Of a stretch of 64,000 nucleotides of DNA, positions 1-8,884 are shown in pieces (position 1 is the first letter of the stretch; each line of letters begins with the position of its first letter). The position numbers were made by a program, and so were the translations under genes. Source of the stretch: Paenibacillus aestuarii (GTDB lineage: Bacteria > Bacillota > Bacilli > Paenibacillales > NBRC-103111). The DNA is taken from contig NZ_JAQFVF010000021.1 in the NCBI RefSeq assembly GCF_027789125.1, forward strand, positions 119,817 to 183,816, given 5' to 3'. The notes under the pieces are model-generated. The model was not told the origin of the DNA and ran no database searches. It saw nothing but the letters and a program-made list of their open reading frames with translations.

Positions 1-260
1 TATTGGACGAGGCGACAAGCAGCATCGATACGCGCACGGAGCTGCATATCCAGGAGGCCTTGCTCTCTATTATGAAAGGGCGAACCAGCTTTATCATCGC
101 CCACCGCCTGAACACGATCCGTGACGCCGATACGATCATGGTCGTGGACCATGGCGAGATTGCCGAGCAAGGCAATCATGCTGCTTTGATGCGGCAGGAA
201 GGCACGTACTTCCGGATGTTTTCCAATCAGTTCAAAAATCTCGAGCCTGCGGCTGAGTAG
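1..260 (+). CDS. ABC exporter, ATP-binding C-terminal end (partial)
   Basis: This is the 3' end of a gene that begins before the window. The visible residues cover the end of an ABC nucleotide-binding domain: the Walker B/D-loop ([13 protein letters not shown]), then the H-loop (FIIAHRLNT), then the usual tail [17 protein letters not shown]. This arrangement is typical of fused permease-ATPase exporters (MsbA/YheI-like, usually 570-620 residues), in which the ATPase is C-terminal. The cargo cannot be told from this piece. It is convergent with the minus-strand locus that follows, and both share the hairpin at 297-340. The leftmost leucine codon is internal and is not a start. Confidence 0.85.
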   Translation, partial: LDEATSSIDTRTELHIQEALLSIMKGRTSFIIAHRLNTIRDADTIMVVDHGEIAEQGNHAALMRQEGTYFRMFSNQFKNLEPAAE

Positions 261-296
261 CTGCGCTATCGGCACCGGCCTGCCGGGAACAAACGC

Positions 297-340
297 AAAA
301 AAGCCTTATCCGAACTGTAAAGTTCGGTGAAGGCTTTTTT
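297..340. terminator. Bidirectional intrinsic terminator
   Basis: An inverted repeat (AAAAAAGCCTT ... AAGGCTTTTTT, with inner arms CCGAACT/AGTTCGG around GTAA) lies between two convergent genes. It has an A-run on the left and a T-run on the right, so it can end the ABC exporter transcript on the plus strand and the pectin-locus transcript on the minus strand. Confidence 0.85.
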
Positions 341-395
341 GTGCGTTAGCCTGCGAGGCGAGCGGCTCCCCGCTGCCCTGCAGCGCGACTACGGG

Positions 396-1052
396 CTAGA
401 ACTGCTCATCCTCACAATAATAGGCAAACAACTGCTCGATAGGTTTAAAATACAAATGCCCGTCCGGCCACGCCTGGAAGTGCAGATCCATGCGTGAGTC
501 TTCCCAATTGACCGGCGTGCCGTGTGTAGCTAGCTTTTTCGGCGTAATCGGCTCTTCGATAACCTTTGGGAATTCCTGGTAGCCAAACAGCAAATTTTCG
601 TGCATCGCGATAATCTCATACTTATCGCCCAAGAAGGCCCGCTCCTCCTGCAGCTGATAGTGGTAGTAGATGTAGCTGCTCATCATCTCGGGCTTCAAAT
701 GGGCGACACGCCCGGCACGCCGCTCGACGGAAGCTTTGCGCAGCCAATGCTCATAGCTTGCCGGTTCATTGAAATGGAACACGTCTACCATCGGCACCCA
801 TTTTCGCAGCTTCGCCTGACCCGGCCAATTCACCAAAAATGGCTCGACAGCCCCCGCAATCTCCTCCGGCAGGACATGATCTCCGATGCACTCGTAATAT
901 AGAAACAGATTGCCTTCCCATGCAAACCCCGCAGCCGTCATCAGCTTGCCCTCGTTCACCAATGTCAAGGCTGCCTGACCTTCCCGCATCGCCGACAGTC
1001 CGGCTTCCTCCAGCCCTGGCTGCAATTGGGCGCGATAGATCATTCTTTTCAT
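396..1052 (-). CDS. Uncharacterised two-domain protein, possibly L-rhamnose-mutarotase-like
   Basis: About 218 residues, soluble, with no signal peptide. I do not recognise a named family with certainty. Two halves look related: residues about 2-110 begin MKRMIYRAQLQPGLEE, and residues about 128-200 begin GRVAHLKPEMMSSYIYYHY and continue to a HENLLFGYQEF strand. The second half resembles the ferredoxin-like barrel of L-rhamnose mutarotases (RhaM), where a basic strand, a Tyr-rich helix and a LLF strand follow each other. Mutarotase activity is therefore a guess; it would fit a rhamnogalacturonan locus. The ATG at 1052 is preferred because it forms a TGATG stop-restart with the GH28 fragment upstream. 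It is probably the last gene of the operon. Confidence 0.6.
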   Translation of the reverse strand: MKRMIYRAQLQPGLEEAGLSAMREGQAALTLVNEGKLMTAAGFAWEGNLFLYYECIGDHVLPEEIAGAVEPFLVNWPGQAKLRKWVPMVDVFHFNEPASYEHWLRKASVERRAGRVAHLKPEMMSSYIYYHYQLQEERAFLGDKYEIIAMHENLLFGYQEFPKVIEEPITPKKLATHGTPVNWEDSRMDLHFQAWPDGHLYFKPIEQLFAYYCEDEQF

Positions 1053-1501
1053 CACTCCGCCCCCTCCCTACCGTCACTGCCTTCTAAACTCTCGAAAACT
1101 GGCAATTCTACATTTGCAGGATTTTCCATACGAAGCAGAGAAGGTTCCAAGGTGCGGATCACCACATCGTCCGTCTGCCATTCCTGCGCATGAGCAATAT
1201 ACCCAGCCTCATGTACCGTCATCCGCACACGCGACCAGCGAATATCCCGCATCGGCTTCTCTGGGTAAGCTTTCACTTCAAAAGCTCGCGAACGGTTCTG
1301 CGGGTAGTCGAGATCTCCAGTGACAGTGACCGTCACATGCGAAAACTCGATGTCGCGAAATTCGGGAATGCCCCGCTCCGGTGGATGTACCGACTCTGCC
1401 ATCACCTTCCAATGCGCCGGAACCTCACCCGACCAGCTATCCGGCAGCTGCGCGTAACTGTAGCTCGGATTCAGCAGAGCTAACAAAGCTCCATCAGCCA
1501 C
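1052..1501 (-). CDS. GH28 polygalacturonase C-terminal fragment (probable truncated gene)
   Basis: 149 residues that look like only the last third of a GH28 (polygalacturonase, right-handed beta-helix) enzyme. NPSYSYAQLP...PAHWK is followed by strand-turn repeats (GIPEFRDIEFSHVTV, AFEVKAYPEKPMRDIRWSRVRM, DDVVIRT) of the type found after the catalytic coils. The catalytic Asp-containing coils are absent, so pectinase activity is unlikely. The start is GTG at 1501, seven bases after AAGGAGG. An ATG two bases earlier opens a different frame that stops after seven codons. The gene follows GH105 by 31 bases and is coupled (TGATG) to the next gene. Full-length GH28 enzymes have about 400-500 residues, so this is either a decaying remnant or a re-used carbohydrate-binding fragment. 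Confidence 0.65.
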   Translation of the reverse strand: MADGALLALLNPSYSYAQLPDSWSGEVPAHWKVMAESVHPPERGIPEFRDIEFSHVTVTVTGDLDYPQNRSRAFEVKAYPEKPMRDIRWSRVRMTVHEAGYIAHAQEWQTDDVVIRTLEPSLLRMENPANVELPVFESLEGSDGREGAE

Positions 1502-1532
1502 ATCAGCACCTCCTTACTAGTCCGATCCATTC

Positions 1533-3704
1533 CTATTTCGACTGCAAATCCCGAATCATACTGCGCACCTCAACCCCGGCGAGCATAACGATGCCGATCC
1601 CGTGGGTGTCGTTGAGCAGCCATGACAATTCATCTTTGTAATAGCGTGCCGCAAAAGAGTAGCCGGAGCCCCGGCACACGCCATAAATATGGCCGTGCTT
1701 GTCGATGCTGATACGGGTCAGGCCTTCCCAGCCTTTGCGCACAGCTCGCACATACGGCTGCGCATCAGTCAGCCAGCCGAGTCGGATACCACGGGCGAAC
1801 GCATATAAGAACATCGATGTGCAGGATGTTTCCTCATACGATTCCGGATCGGTCAGCACTTGATGCCAAAGCCCGTTCGTTCCTTGCAGGCGCAGGTACC
1901 CTGCGCATAATTCGCGGAAGAAGGCGAGCAGCTCATCGCGCTGCACGTGATTTTCCGGCAAGGTCAGCAGCAGTTCAGCCAGTGAGAACAGCACCCAACC
2001 GTTGCCACGGCCCCACGGCACTTCCGTTTGTTTGTTGAATTTAAAATCATATACATGAGACATAATTTGCAGCTCAGGCATGTAGAGGTATTTTTTATAC
2101 AGCAAAATTTGCTTCACCGCATCGTCCAAAATACTCGCATCCTGCGTGAATTCAAAATAACGGCACATGAACGGCACGCTCATGTACAAGTCGTCGCACC
2201 AAAGCGTATCTTTCATGAAATCAACACTGCCACGCACCCGATACAGCACGCCGTCCTGAAGGCGGTCCTGCACTTGCGTGATATAATGTGCGATCCGGCC
2301 GGCAACCGCTCTCGCTCCTTCCGGCTCGTGGAAACGCGCTGCCGTCAGCATTGTAGCCCCGAACGAGCCGCAATCATCGAGGCTGTCCATAAGCGCCAGC
2401 TGATTGTTGACACCAGGCGCTCCATAGCGGGCTGCATCCCACAGCGAATACGCATCGACAGACGTACACTGCTCAATGTGCTTGAGCACATAGTCAACGT
2501 AATCCTGTCTGCCCAGCGCCGCCCCGGTCTGCATGAGGCCGTACAGCGTCACGCCCAGCGGATAATTCCATTTGCCGAACAGCGGGTTCTCCAAATAAGG
2601 GCGTACCCACGTCTCCGGATGATCTGCCCGCCAATAGGTCCCCTCCCCGCCGTCGTCATAGACGTGGTGCATCTCCCCCAATTCATGAATGGCCGGAACC
2701 TTCTCCTGTGCAAACGTGCCAAGATAGAGCCAGTGATCCGCCAATCCCTTTACAGGAACTGGCTGCAGCCATGCCACGTCGCCGCTAACTTCTGCACCTT
2801 GCAGTCTGAACCCCCACCGACTTCCCAGGCACTCGGACACGACAACCACATTATTCAGCCCGAACAGCAGTTCCGCATCCACACAGAACTCCCCGCTTGC
2901 CGGTGCCGAATAAGCCAGCTCCCCGTTGATATAGAGCGCAATTGAGCCCTCGTGGCTTCCCCGCCATGATATGGCCTGCGTGCCCGGCAGCAAGCTCTCC
3001 ACCTTCGTCCACGCCAATGCGGATCGTCCCGCCACGGTGCCGAACTGTCGGCCAAACGTGCCCTGAGCAAGCTCTGTTTCGCTCCACTGCGCAGAAGGAT
3101 ACCAACGCAGAGCGTTATCCTGCTCAAACAAGCCGTCCGCAAGCAGCGGAAGCAGATCCCGCTCGGTCGGCTCCGAGTAAATCCATCCTTCCCAGCCCTC
3201 CCGTTCAGGCGTCGGATTCATGAAATGCAGCGGAAAATTTTTGTAAGAGCCCGTGCCGAATTGCCCGCCGCAGCCAGAGGCTGTCTTCAAATACTGCACG
3301 ACAACCGGATTCCAACCCTTGTTCAGCATCGCACGGAACACATTCTTCCGCTCCGGGGCCACATCGTCGGAAATGTTCGAGGCGTAAGCGAGCTTGCCGT
3401 TAACGTACACCTTCGCCGGACCGTAGCAGCTCATGCCGAAGTTCAGCTCAGCAGGCTGGTCCATCCACAGCTTCGCCCAAGTGTAAACGACCTGTCCATT
3501 GCGCATATCCGGCCACTTTTTCGCCAAATCCATATCGTACCGATAGTCGTGAAGCCGTGTGAACCCCTCCCGGTTAAAAAGCCGGTACACAAACGGGTGG
3601 CTCGGATTCGCCCCGATATATCGCTCAGCAATCGTTGCAAGCGTCTGCTCCACATTTGTTCCATATTGGCTGAAAATAGATTCCTCTTGCCCAAAATAGC
3701 TCAT
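1533..3704 (-). CDS. GH105 unsaturated rhamnogalacturonyl/glycuronyl hydrolase with N-terminal accessory domain
   Basis: About 723 residues, apparently cytoplasmic. The C-terminal ~380 residues form an (alpha/alpha)6 barrel of the GH88/GH105 type, shown by DSLDDCGSFG, LWCDDLYMSVPFM, WGRGNGW and ETSCTSMFLYAFARGI. These enzymes remove the 4,5-unsaturated uronic acid left at the end of pectin oligosaccharides by lyases. The N-terminal ~320 residues are extra compared with YteR/YesR (about 370 residues) and contain two beta-sandwich-like segments with KVYVNGKLAY and IALYINGELAY, resembling carbohydrate-binding or galactose-binding-like folds. An upstream ATG at 3734 exists, but the ATG at 3704 has GAGGAG nine bases before it and avoids the hairpin at 3741-3764. 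It follows the solute-binding protein, so oligosaccharide import and trimming are linked. Confidence 0.85.
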   Translation of the reverse strand: MSYFGQEESIFSQYGTNVEQTLATIAERYIGANPSHPFVYRLFNREGFTRLHDYRYDMDLAKKWPDMRNGQVVYTWAKLWMDQPAELNFGMSCYGPAKVYVNGKLAYASNISDDVAPERKNVFRAMLNKGWNPVVVQYLKTASGCGGQFGTGSYKNFPLHFMNPTPEREGWEGWIYSEPTERDLLPLLADGLFEQDNALRWYPSAQWSETELAQGTFGRQFGTVAGRSALAWTKVESLLPGTQAISWRGSHEGSIALYINGELAYSAPASGEFCVDAELLFGLNNVVVVSECLGSRWGFRLQGAEVSGDVAWLQPVPVKGLADHWLYLGTFAQEKVPAIHELGEMHHVYDDGGEGTYWRADHPETWVRPYLENPLFGKWNYPLGVTLYGLMQTGAALGRQDYVDYVLKHIEQCTSVDAYSLWDAARYGAPGVNNQLALMDSLDDCGSFGATMLTAARFHEPEGARAVAGRIAHYITQVQDRLQDGVLYRVRGSVDFMKDTLWCDDLYMSVPFMCRYFEFTQDASILDDAVKQILLYKKYLYMPELQIMSHVYDFKFNKQTEVPWGRGNGWVLFSLAELLLTLPENHVQRDELLAFFRELCAGYLRLQGTNGLWHQVLTDPESYEETSCTSMFLYAFARGIRLGWLTDAQPYVRAVRKGWEGLTRISIDKHGHIYGVCRGSGYSFAARYYKDELSWLLNDTHGIGIVMLAGVEVRSMIRDLQSK

Positions 3705-3740
3705 CGCCAACCGCTCCTCTCTTCTGATCCACATAAAGCA

Positions 3741-3764
3741 ACTCCCGCACCTGTGTACGGGAGT
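3741..3764 (-). terminator. Intercistronic hairpin
   Basis: ACTCCCG and CGGGAGT arms (7 bp) flank a 10-base loop that itself can pair CAC/GTG. It sits 13 bases after the solute-binding protein gene. No strong T-run follows on the minus strand (TGCTTTA), so it probably stabilises the upstream message or causes only partial termination before GH105. Confidence 0.5.
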
Positions 3765-3776
3765 CGGGGTACCCTG

Positions 3777-5327
3777 CTATGACTTCGCGCCTGCGCGCTT
3801 CTTGTAAGCGTCCGTTAATTCCTGGCTCACTTTGGCAAAGCTCGGATCCGCTTTCATCTTCGTGACAAAATCGTCCCAAGCAGCCAGCGACTCACGGCCC
3901 ATGATCACTTTAATTTTCTCATCTTGAATTTTCTTCTGGAATTCAGGCATAAATTGCTGCGCCGTCGCCGAGTACAGACCGAAGCTGATGTCTGCGGAGC
4001 TTGTTTTCGCACGCTCGTCTTGAATTTGACGATACGAATCCTGCACATCTTTCGGGAAGTAGTTTTTGATCGAGCTCGCGTAAGGGTCAGCAACATAGAC
4101 GATCTGGTTGAAGTCCGGTCCGCCGTCTTCTTGCAGTTTTTTGGCATCAACGACTTTAACGCCGTCTTTCACCGTATGGTCTACGCCTTCCACACCGTAC
4201 TGCTGAATGTTGAACACATCGTCATTCATCCAAGTGTCAATCATTTTCAGGATGCGCTTCATTTTCGCTTCGTCCACAGTCTTAGGAATCGCCAGTACAC
4301 CGGCAAATCCAGGACCTTTCGGATTGTAGCCGTTCAAGTTCGTCACCGGAACGAAATCGGACTCTTTAATATTCGGGTTCGTCTTTTTCAGTTCATTCAC
4401 GTACTCTGTGACTGATCCCGCTTTCTCCCACATGACGCCTGCCTTGCCGGCTTTCACCATGTCTTTGACTTGCGACGCTTTCATCGAAGCAAAATCTTCC
4501 GGAATAAGCTTCTCTTTATAAAGGTTTGCTAAGTATTCCAGCGCTTTATGCTCTTCAGGCAGGAATGCCGTGTATTCCAATTTGTTATCTGCAAATTTCC
4601 ACGGACCGTTCGCGCCAGCGAAAGCGTACTCCAGCTGGCCGAGGCCTTCCATTTTATCCGGAGGCGTAACGTTCGCTGCAAGTCCGATCGTATCTTGCTT
4701 GCCGTTCTTATCGGGATCTTTTTCCGTAAAGGCTTTCAGGACGTTGTAAAACTCTTCAGTCGTCGTTGGTACTTTCAGCCCCAGGTTATCCAACCAGTCT
4801 TTGCGGATCACATAGAAGGCATCGGCTTCGGACGGGCGGGGACGCGGGATGCTGTAGTTTTTGCCGTCATCCATTTTTGACAAATCCCAAGCTGTCTTGG
4901 AAATTTTGCTCGATAAATTCGGATAATCTTTGATGTAATTCGTCACATCCCAGAAGACGCCTTGTTGAACAGCCGTACGGAATGTAGTCTGCATTAATTC
5001 TGGCGGGATATAGATGATATCCGGAATATCGCCGGAAGCCAGCGATACGTTTAATTTATCGTTATAGCTGTTGGCGGATACCCATTGAACCTTCATTTCG
5101 GAATTCGTTGCCTTCTCAATCAGCTTCTTAATCGCGTTATCATCCGCTGGCGGTGTTGCGCTGAGCAGAATCGACATGATGCTGACCTTCAGCGGTCCGC
5201 TCTCCGTCGCCGACTGGCCTGCTTGGCCCGCAGCTGTGCCGCCGTTCTTGGCACCGCAAGCGGAAAGCAAAGATGCTGCCAACATCGTAGCGCTTACACC
5301 AAGAATGATTTTTCTGTTGATTTTCAA
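3777..5327 (-). CDS. ABC transporter solute-binding lipoprotein (LplA/YtcQ type)
   Basis: About 516 residues. A basic N-terminus, a hydrophobic segment and the lipobox LLSACG predict a lipoprotein on the outer face of the membrane. Length and sequence style (SGDIPDIIYIPPEL, RKDWLDNLGLKVPTTTEEFYNVLKAF, WEKAGSVTEYVNEL) fit the family 1 oligosaccharide-binding proteins of the LplA/YtcQ group. The ligand is probably a pectin-derived oligosaccharide, judged from the GH105 and GH106-like genes around it. The start is taken as the TTG at 5327, nine bases after AAGGGG; an earlier in-frame TTG at 5336 would sit directly on the ribosome site. The gene is separated from its permeases by the AraC regulator. 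A cre-like site lies just upstream. Confidence 0.85.
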   Translation of the reverse strand: MKINRKIILGVSATMLAASLLSACGAKNGGTAAGQAGQSATESGPLKVSIMSILLSATPPADDNAIKKLIEKATNSEMKVQWVSANSYNDKLNVSLASGDIPDIIYIPPELMQTTFRTAVQQGVFWDVTNYIKDYPNLSSKISKTAWDLSKMDDGKNYSIPRPRPSEADAFYVIRKDWLDNLGLKVPTTTEEFYNVLKAFTEKDPDKNGKQDTIGLAANVTPPDKMEGLGQLEYAFAGANGPWKFADNKLEYTAFLPEEHKALEYLANLYKEKLIPEDFASMKASQVKDMVKAGKAGVMWEKAGSVTEYVNELKKTNPNIKESDFVPVTNLNGYNPKGPGFAGVLAIPKTVDEAKMKRILKMIDTWMNDDVFNIQQYGVEGVDHTVKDGVKVVDAKKLQEDGGPDFNQIVYVADPYASSIKNYFPKDVQDSYRQIQDERAKTSSADISFGLYSATAQQFMPEFQKKIQDEKIKVIMGRESLAAWDDFVTKMKADPSFAKVSQELTDAYKKRAGAKS

Positions 5328-5357
5328 AGTGATCAACCCCTTCTACTTGTTTCGGTT

Positions 5358-5372
5358 TGAAACCGCTAACAT
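5358..5372 (-). promoter_or_regulatory. cre-like CcpA site
   Basis: On the minus strand the sequence ATGTTAGCGGTTTCA matches the Bacillus catabolite-responsive element WTGNAANCGNWNNCW at every fixed position but one. It lies about 30 bases upstream of the start of the solute-binding protein gene and overlaps a 13-bp palindrome (CGGTTTGAAACCG, 5353-5365). A second small palindrome, GGAATGAACATTCC, lies at 5383-5396. CcpA repression of a sugar transporter would be expected, but the assignment is by motif only. Confidence 0.45.
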
Positions 5373-5496
5373 CAACTTAAGCGGAATGAACATTCCCGAC
5401 AACTAAACTTTTTTGCAGAAGGTCCGAATTCGCACTTTATCCTTTATTGCAAAGCAGGCTAATCTTGCAGGATTCCAGCTCAGATCTAATGCAAGG

Positions 5497-7827
5497 CTAT
5501 TTCCGTTCTTTCTGGATCATATCGCGATATTGGCTCGGAGTTACACCTTCGACTTTTTTGAAAATACGGTTAAAATACGTCTGCTGGTAGCCGACTTTCT
5601 CGGCGATCTCAATAATTTTCAAATTCGTTTCTCTTAACAGATCTTTGGCTGTCCCAATGCGGAGATTCGTCAAATAATCGATAAAATTAATGCCGGTCAA
5701 CTGTTTAAACGCCCGGCTTAACGTATAGGGGCTCGTCCCGAATTGATCCGCACAAGCTTCCAGCGACAAATCGGTCATATACTTTTCCTTGATATAAGAC
5801 ATCACTTTCTCGACGACCTGCTTAAGATGAAAATCTTGCTTACTGATCAGCTCCTGTACGAAGGTGCCGACGACACGATGCTGGAACCAGTTCAGCATTT
5901 CCTCCGGCTCTTGCAGTTGGTGGAACTCTTCATATAAATTCGCGCCTGCAAACAAAACAATCGGATTCATGCCCGACTGCAGCATCGCATGCTGCATACT
6001 GCCCAAGAGCTGGGTCATCCCCTGCTGTACGATTAATTTCTTATACCCTTCTTGCGTAAGGTCTGCCATAAACTGCCGGATCAGCTTCACCGCTTCTTCT
6101 TCGCCCCCGAGGCGCAAAGAATGGATAATCTCCTTCTCCAGCGAGAAGTTGTAATTAAATTCACGCTGCGCCATGGACTTGTTGAGCTGGTCGACGTCAA
6201 TCAGCCTGTTCTTGTCGTTCCTGTCCACATAGCTGAGCGCCTGACGCGCTTCTTCAAACATATACGAAATATGTCCGAGCTGATTCGTCATATGGCCGAG
6301 AACGACGACGGATTGCAGCTTCATCATGCTGTGGATGATCTGTACGTAGGCCTCCCCGTACTCGCGCATCAACGCCCGGCACTGCTCACTCGTGTAATCG
6401 CCTGGGAAAATTAGGAACAAACCGAGCGACAAATCATGATAGTTGAGCGTTTCACAGGAAATGCCTTTGCTGCTGGCCAGCTCTTGGGCAATATTGCCCG
6501 CTGCGAACGTCACCAGTTCCTCATCCCCGGATTGGAAGCGCGTCTCCTCGACATGCAGCCCACTCAATTGCACGACCATCGCAGCGAATTGCTTGCCTTC
6601 GATGGTGAGGCCCAATTGGCCAAGCCTTTCATGAATCTCGTTCTCCGATAGCGGGAATAAATACCCCTGAACGAGCTGCATCAAGAAGCCTTCGCGAAGC
6701 AGCGGAAGATGAAGATTCAATTGCCCCCGCAGGTTCTGACTCTCCCTGGACATGGAGTCCCATTTGCTCTCGATCCATTCGAAACTGCTGGCGTTTAGCC
6801 GCAGATCCGGATTGCCGAACAACCGCTGCAGCACCCTCTCGAATGGTGAGAACATGCGGGTCGATGCCAGCCACGATAGCACCAAAGCAAGCAGCAAGCC
6901 GCCGAAGCTGATAAGCACAATAATCTTGGAAACGAGCAGCACCGGAGCCGTAATACTGGATAAAGGGACAGCCGACAAAAAAGTCCAACCCGTGCCTAAG
7001 CGGTTAAATTTGCTCGTCGAGACGGAATAAGTCGCTTTCTGGAAGTCGAACAGAAACGAGCTGCCTTCCGCAGCCTGCTTCGCATATTTCGCTTCCAACG
7101 TTGTATCAAGCTCTGTTAAGCGCCCGCTGGAAGAGAAGCGCCATTTGCCGTCGCCGGCAATCATGAGCGTCGTCCCTTCCTCATAAGGATTAAGCGAATT
7201 CAATTGTTCCTTCAGCTTCACCGGATCGAGTGACGAAATTAACAATCCGAAAGGCTCGGCAGGCACGCCTGGCAGCTTATTAACTAGCGTCAGCGTCGAG
7301 CTGGCGGCAGCTGTGTTAGCGTTCTCAGGGACGTCCGGCGTTCCACTCCCGTCTGTCCAGAACATCGACTTCTTCTGCTGCAGCATGGCGTTGTATTTCG
7401 CAATCAAGGCTGGATCCGTCAGAAACGTGTAGCCCTCTTTCGTAATAACGACCGGCTGGGGAACCGCTAAGTACAGCTCAACATGGCCCAGCATCGGGCT
7501 AGAGCCTTCAATAATCAACAAAGTCCGATAAAGCTCCTGAACCTGATCATACTTCTCGACAAAGTCGATATCCTTCAGCTTATTGCCCAGATTGGGATCA
7601 TAAGCCCAATGCGAGAATGTAAGCTCCAGATTGGCGAATTGATCCTCGACATTCTTTTCCTGCTGCACGATTTTATTGTAATGAAGGCGCTGCAGTTCGC
7701 CCTCTACTTTTCCGGTCACGATGCCATAAATAGCAAGTCCCGTGACGAGTCCGGGAATCGAAGCAATCAGCAAAATGAGGATCAAGCTTTTGCGGTAGAA
7801 GTTCCCTTTCTGTTTGTTCTTAAGCAT
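5497..7827 (-). CDS. Membrane-anchored AraC-family regulator with extracellular sensor
   Basis: About 776 residues. A transmembrane segment near residues 13-38 (SLILILLIASIPGLVTGLAIYG), an extracellular region of about 250 residues (Cache-like, by length), a second membrane segment near residues 295-325 and a long linker lead to a C-terminal AraC DNA-binding domain (last ~100 residues, with LSLEACADQFGTSPYTLSRAFKQ and IAEKVGYQQTYFNRIFKKVEGVTPSQYR). This one-component layout is common beside sugar ABC genes in Paenibacillus and lets the protein sense an outside ligand and activate its neighbours. The start at 7827 has AAGG eight bases before it; in-frame GTG/ATG codons at 7836 and 7833 are alternatives. 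It lies between the permeases and the binding protein. Confidence 0.85.
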   Translation of the reverse strand: MLKNKQKGNFYRKSLILILLIASIPGLVTGLAIYGIVTGKVEGELQRLHYNKIVQQEKNVEDQFANLELTFSHWAYDPNLGNKLKDIDFVEKYDQVQELYRTLLIIEGSSPMLGHVELYLAVPQPVVITKEGYTFLTDPALIAKYNAMLQQKKSMFWTDGSGTPDVPENANTAAASSTLTLVNKLPGVPAEPFGLLISSLDPVKLKEQLNSLNPYEEGTTLMIAGDGKWRFSSSGRLTELDTTLEAKYAKQAAEGSSFLFDFQKATYSVSTSKFNRLGTGWTFLSAVPLSSITAPVLLVSKIIVLISFGGLLLALVLSWLASTRMFSPFERVLQRLFGNPDLRLNASSFEWIESKWDSMSRESQNLRGQLNLHLPLLREGFLMQLVQGYLFPLSENEIHERLGQLGLTIEGKQFAAMVVQLSGLHVEETRFQSGDEELVTFAAGNIAQELASSKGISCETLNYHDLSLGLFLIFPGDYTSEQCRALMREYGEAYVQIIHSMMKLQSVVVLGHMTNQLGHISYMFEEARQALSYVDRNDKNRLIDVDQLNKSMAQREFNYNFSLEKEIIHSLRLGGEEEAVKLIRQFMADLTQEGYKKLIVQQGMTQLLGSMQHAMLQSGMNPIVLFAGANLYEEFHQLQEPEEMLNWFQHRVVGTFVQELISKQDFHLKQVVEKVMSYIKEKYMTDLSLEACADQFGTSPYTLSRAFKQLTGINFIDYLTNLRIGTAKDLLRETNLKIIEIAEKVGYQQTYFNRIFKKVEGVTPSQYRDMIQKERK

Positions 7828-7940
7828 AAGCATCACCTTCCAGCTTTTCGTAGCAAGTACACAGGCAGAAGCGGCCTGATTTCATTTATTATAAATCATC
7901 CCGCTCCCGATATCGACGAAAAAAACAGACCAGCATACGC

Positions 7941-7979
7941 AAAAATCGCCGGCTCTGAGCAGCGCTCCAAGAACCGGCT
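7941..7979 (-). terminator. Intrinsic terminator after the permease genes
   Basis: On the minus strand GCCGGTTC pairs with GAGCCGGC (one G-U pair), with inner arms GAGC/GCTC, followed by GATTTTTGC. It lies between the permease gene ending at 8008 and the AraC regulator, which suggests the regulator can be transcribed separately. Confidence 0.65.
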
Positions 7980-8007
7980 TCCATCTTGCATGTTACGGAA
8001 TGATTCA

Positions 8008-8874
8008 TTACCCCTTCACCGAACCGACCATAGCCCCTTTGGCAAAATGCTTCTGCAAGAAAGGGTATACAATCAGAATCGGAATCGTCGCCACGATTAC
8101 GGCTGCCATCTTCAGCGTTTCGGATGGCGGCGCCTCCACGTAGGCGGACATGCCGAGCTCGCTGTTTTGCGAATTGAGCAGGATGTTTTGCAGCAGCACC
8201 TGAATCGGCCACTTGGAAGCATCTGTCAAATAGAGCAGCGCATTGAAGAAGGTGTTCCAATAGCCGACCGCATAGAACAACCCGAAGGCTGCCAATGAAG
8301 GCAGAGACAACGGCAGAATGATGCGAATGAACGTTGTGATATCGTTGCAGCCGTCGATCGCTGCCGACTCTTCCAGCTCCACAGGGATGCCGTCGAAGAA
8401 GTTTTTCATCAGAATGACGTTCCACCCGCTGGCCAGCACGGGCAGAATAAGCGCCCAGACGCTGTTGATCAGATGCAGATTGCGGACGATCAAGTAATTC
8501 GGGATGATGCCCGGGCTGAACAAAATCGTGATCAGAATGAGCAGCAGCAGCAATCTGCGTCCAGGCAACCGCTTACGCGACAAGGCATACGCAAGCGCTG
8601 CAGTGACGACCAAGCTGCAAGCCGTACCGACGATCGTCAGAAAGGCGCTGTTGCCGAGCGAGTGAACGAACGCCTTTGTTGCCAGCAAGTAGCTGTAAGA
8701 GGCGAGCGACCATTGATGCGGGAACAAAATAAAGCTGCTTTTTAAGTATTCGACCGGGTCCGTGAATGAAACGACAAATACGTAGTACAACGGGAATATC
8801 GTTAGCATGGCGATCAATCCGAGCAGCAGCACGTTAAACACGTCGAATATGCGGTCACTGAGCGTCTTTTTCAT
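8008..8874 (-). CDS. Carbohydrate ABC transporter permease (LplC/YtcP type)
   Basis: About 288 residues, six predicted membrane helices, MalG-like. The cytoplasmic EAA loop that docks the ATPase is LEESAAIDGCNDITTFIRI followed by ILPLSLP. The C-terminus QKHFAKGAMVGSVKG is typical of this subfamily. ATG at 8874 is the likely start because AGGAGG lies seven bases upstream; an in-frame start at 8907 would overlap the previous permease and has a poorer site. It pairs with the permease at 8885-9865 and the lipoprotein at 3777. Confidence 0.9.
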   Translation of the reverse strand: MKKTLSDRIFDVFNVLLLGLIAMLTIFPLYYVFVVSFTDPVEYLKSSFILFPHQWSLASYSYLLATKAFVHSLGNSAFLTIVGTACSLVVTAALAYALSRKRLPGRRLLLLLILITILFSPGIIPNYLIVRNLHLINSVWALILPVLASGWNVILMKNFFDGIPVELEESAAIDGCNDITTFIRIILPLSLPSLAAFGLFYAVGYWNTFFNALLYLTDASKWPIQVLLQNILLNSQNSELGMSAYVEAPPSETLKMAAVIVATIPILIVYPFLQKHFAKGAMVGSVKG

Positions 8875-8884
8875 ACGGCACCTC

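Noticed and set aside
2028..2945. 305-codon plus-strand open frame opposite the GH105 gene
   Set aside because: It has no ribosome site, a composition unlike real proteins (Arg/His/Ile-rich) and lies wholly antisense to a well-supported enzyme.
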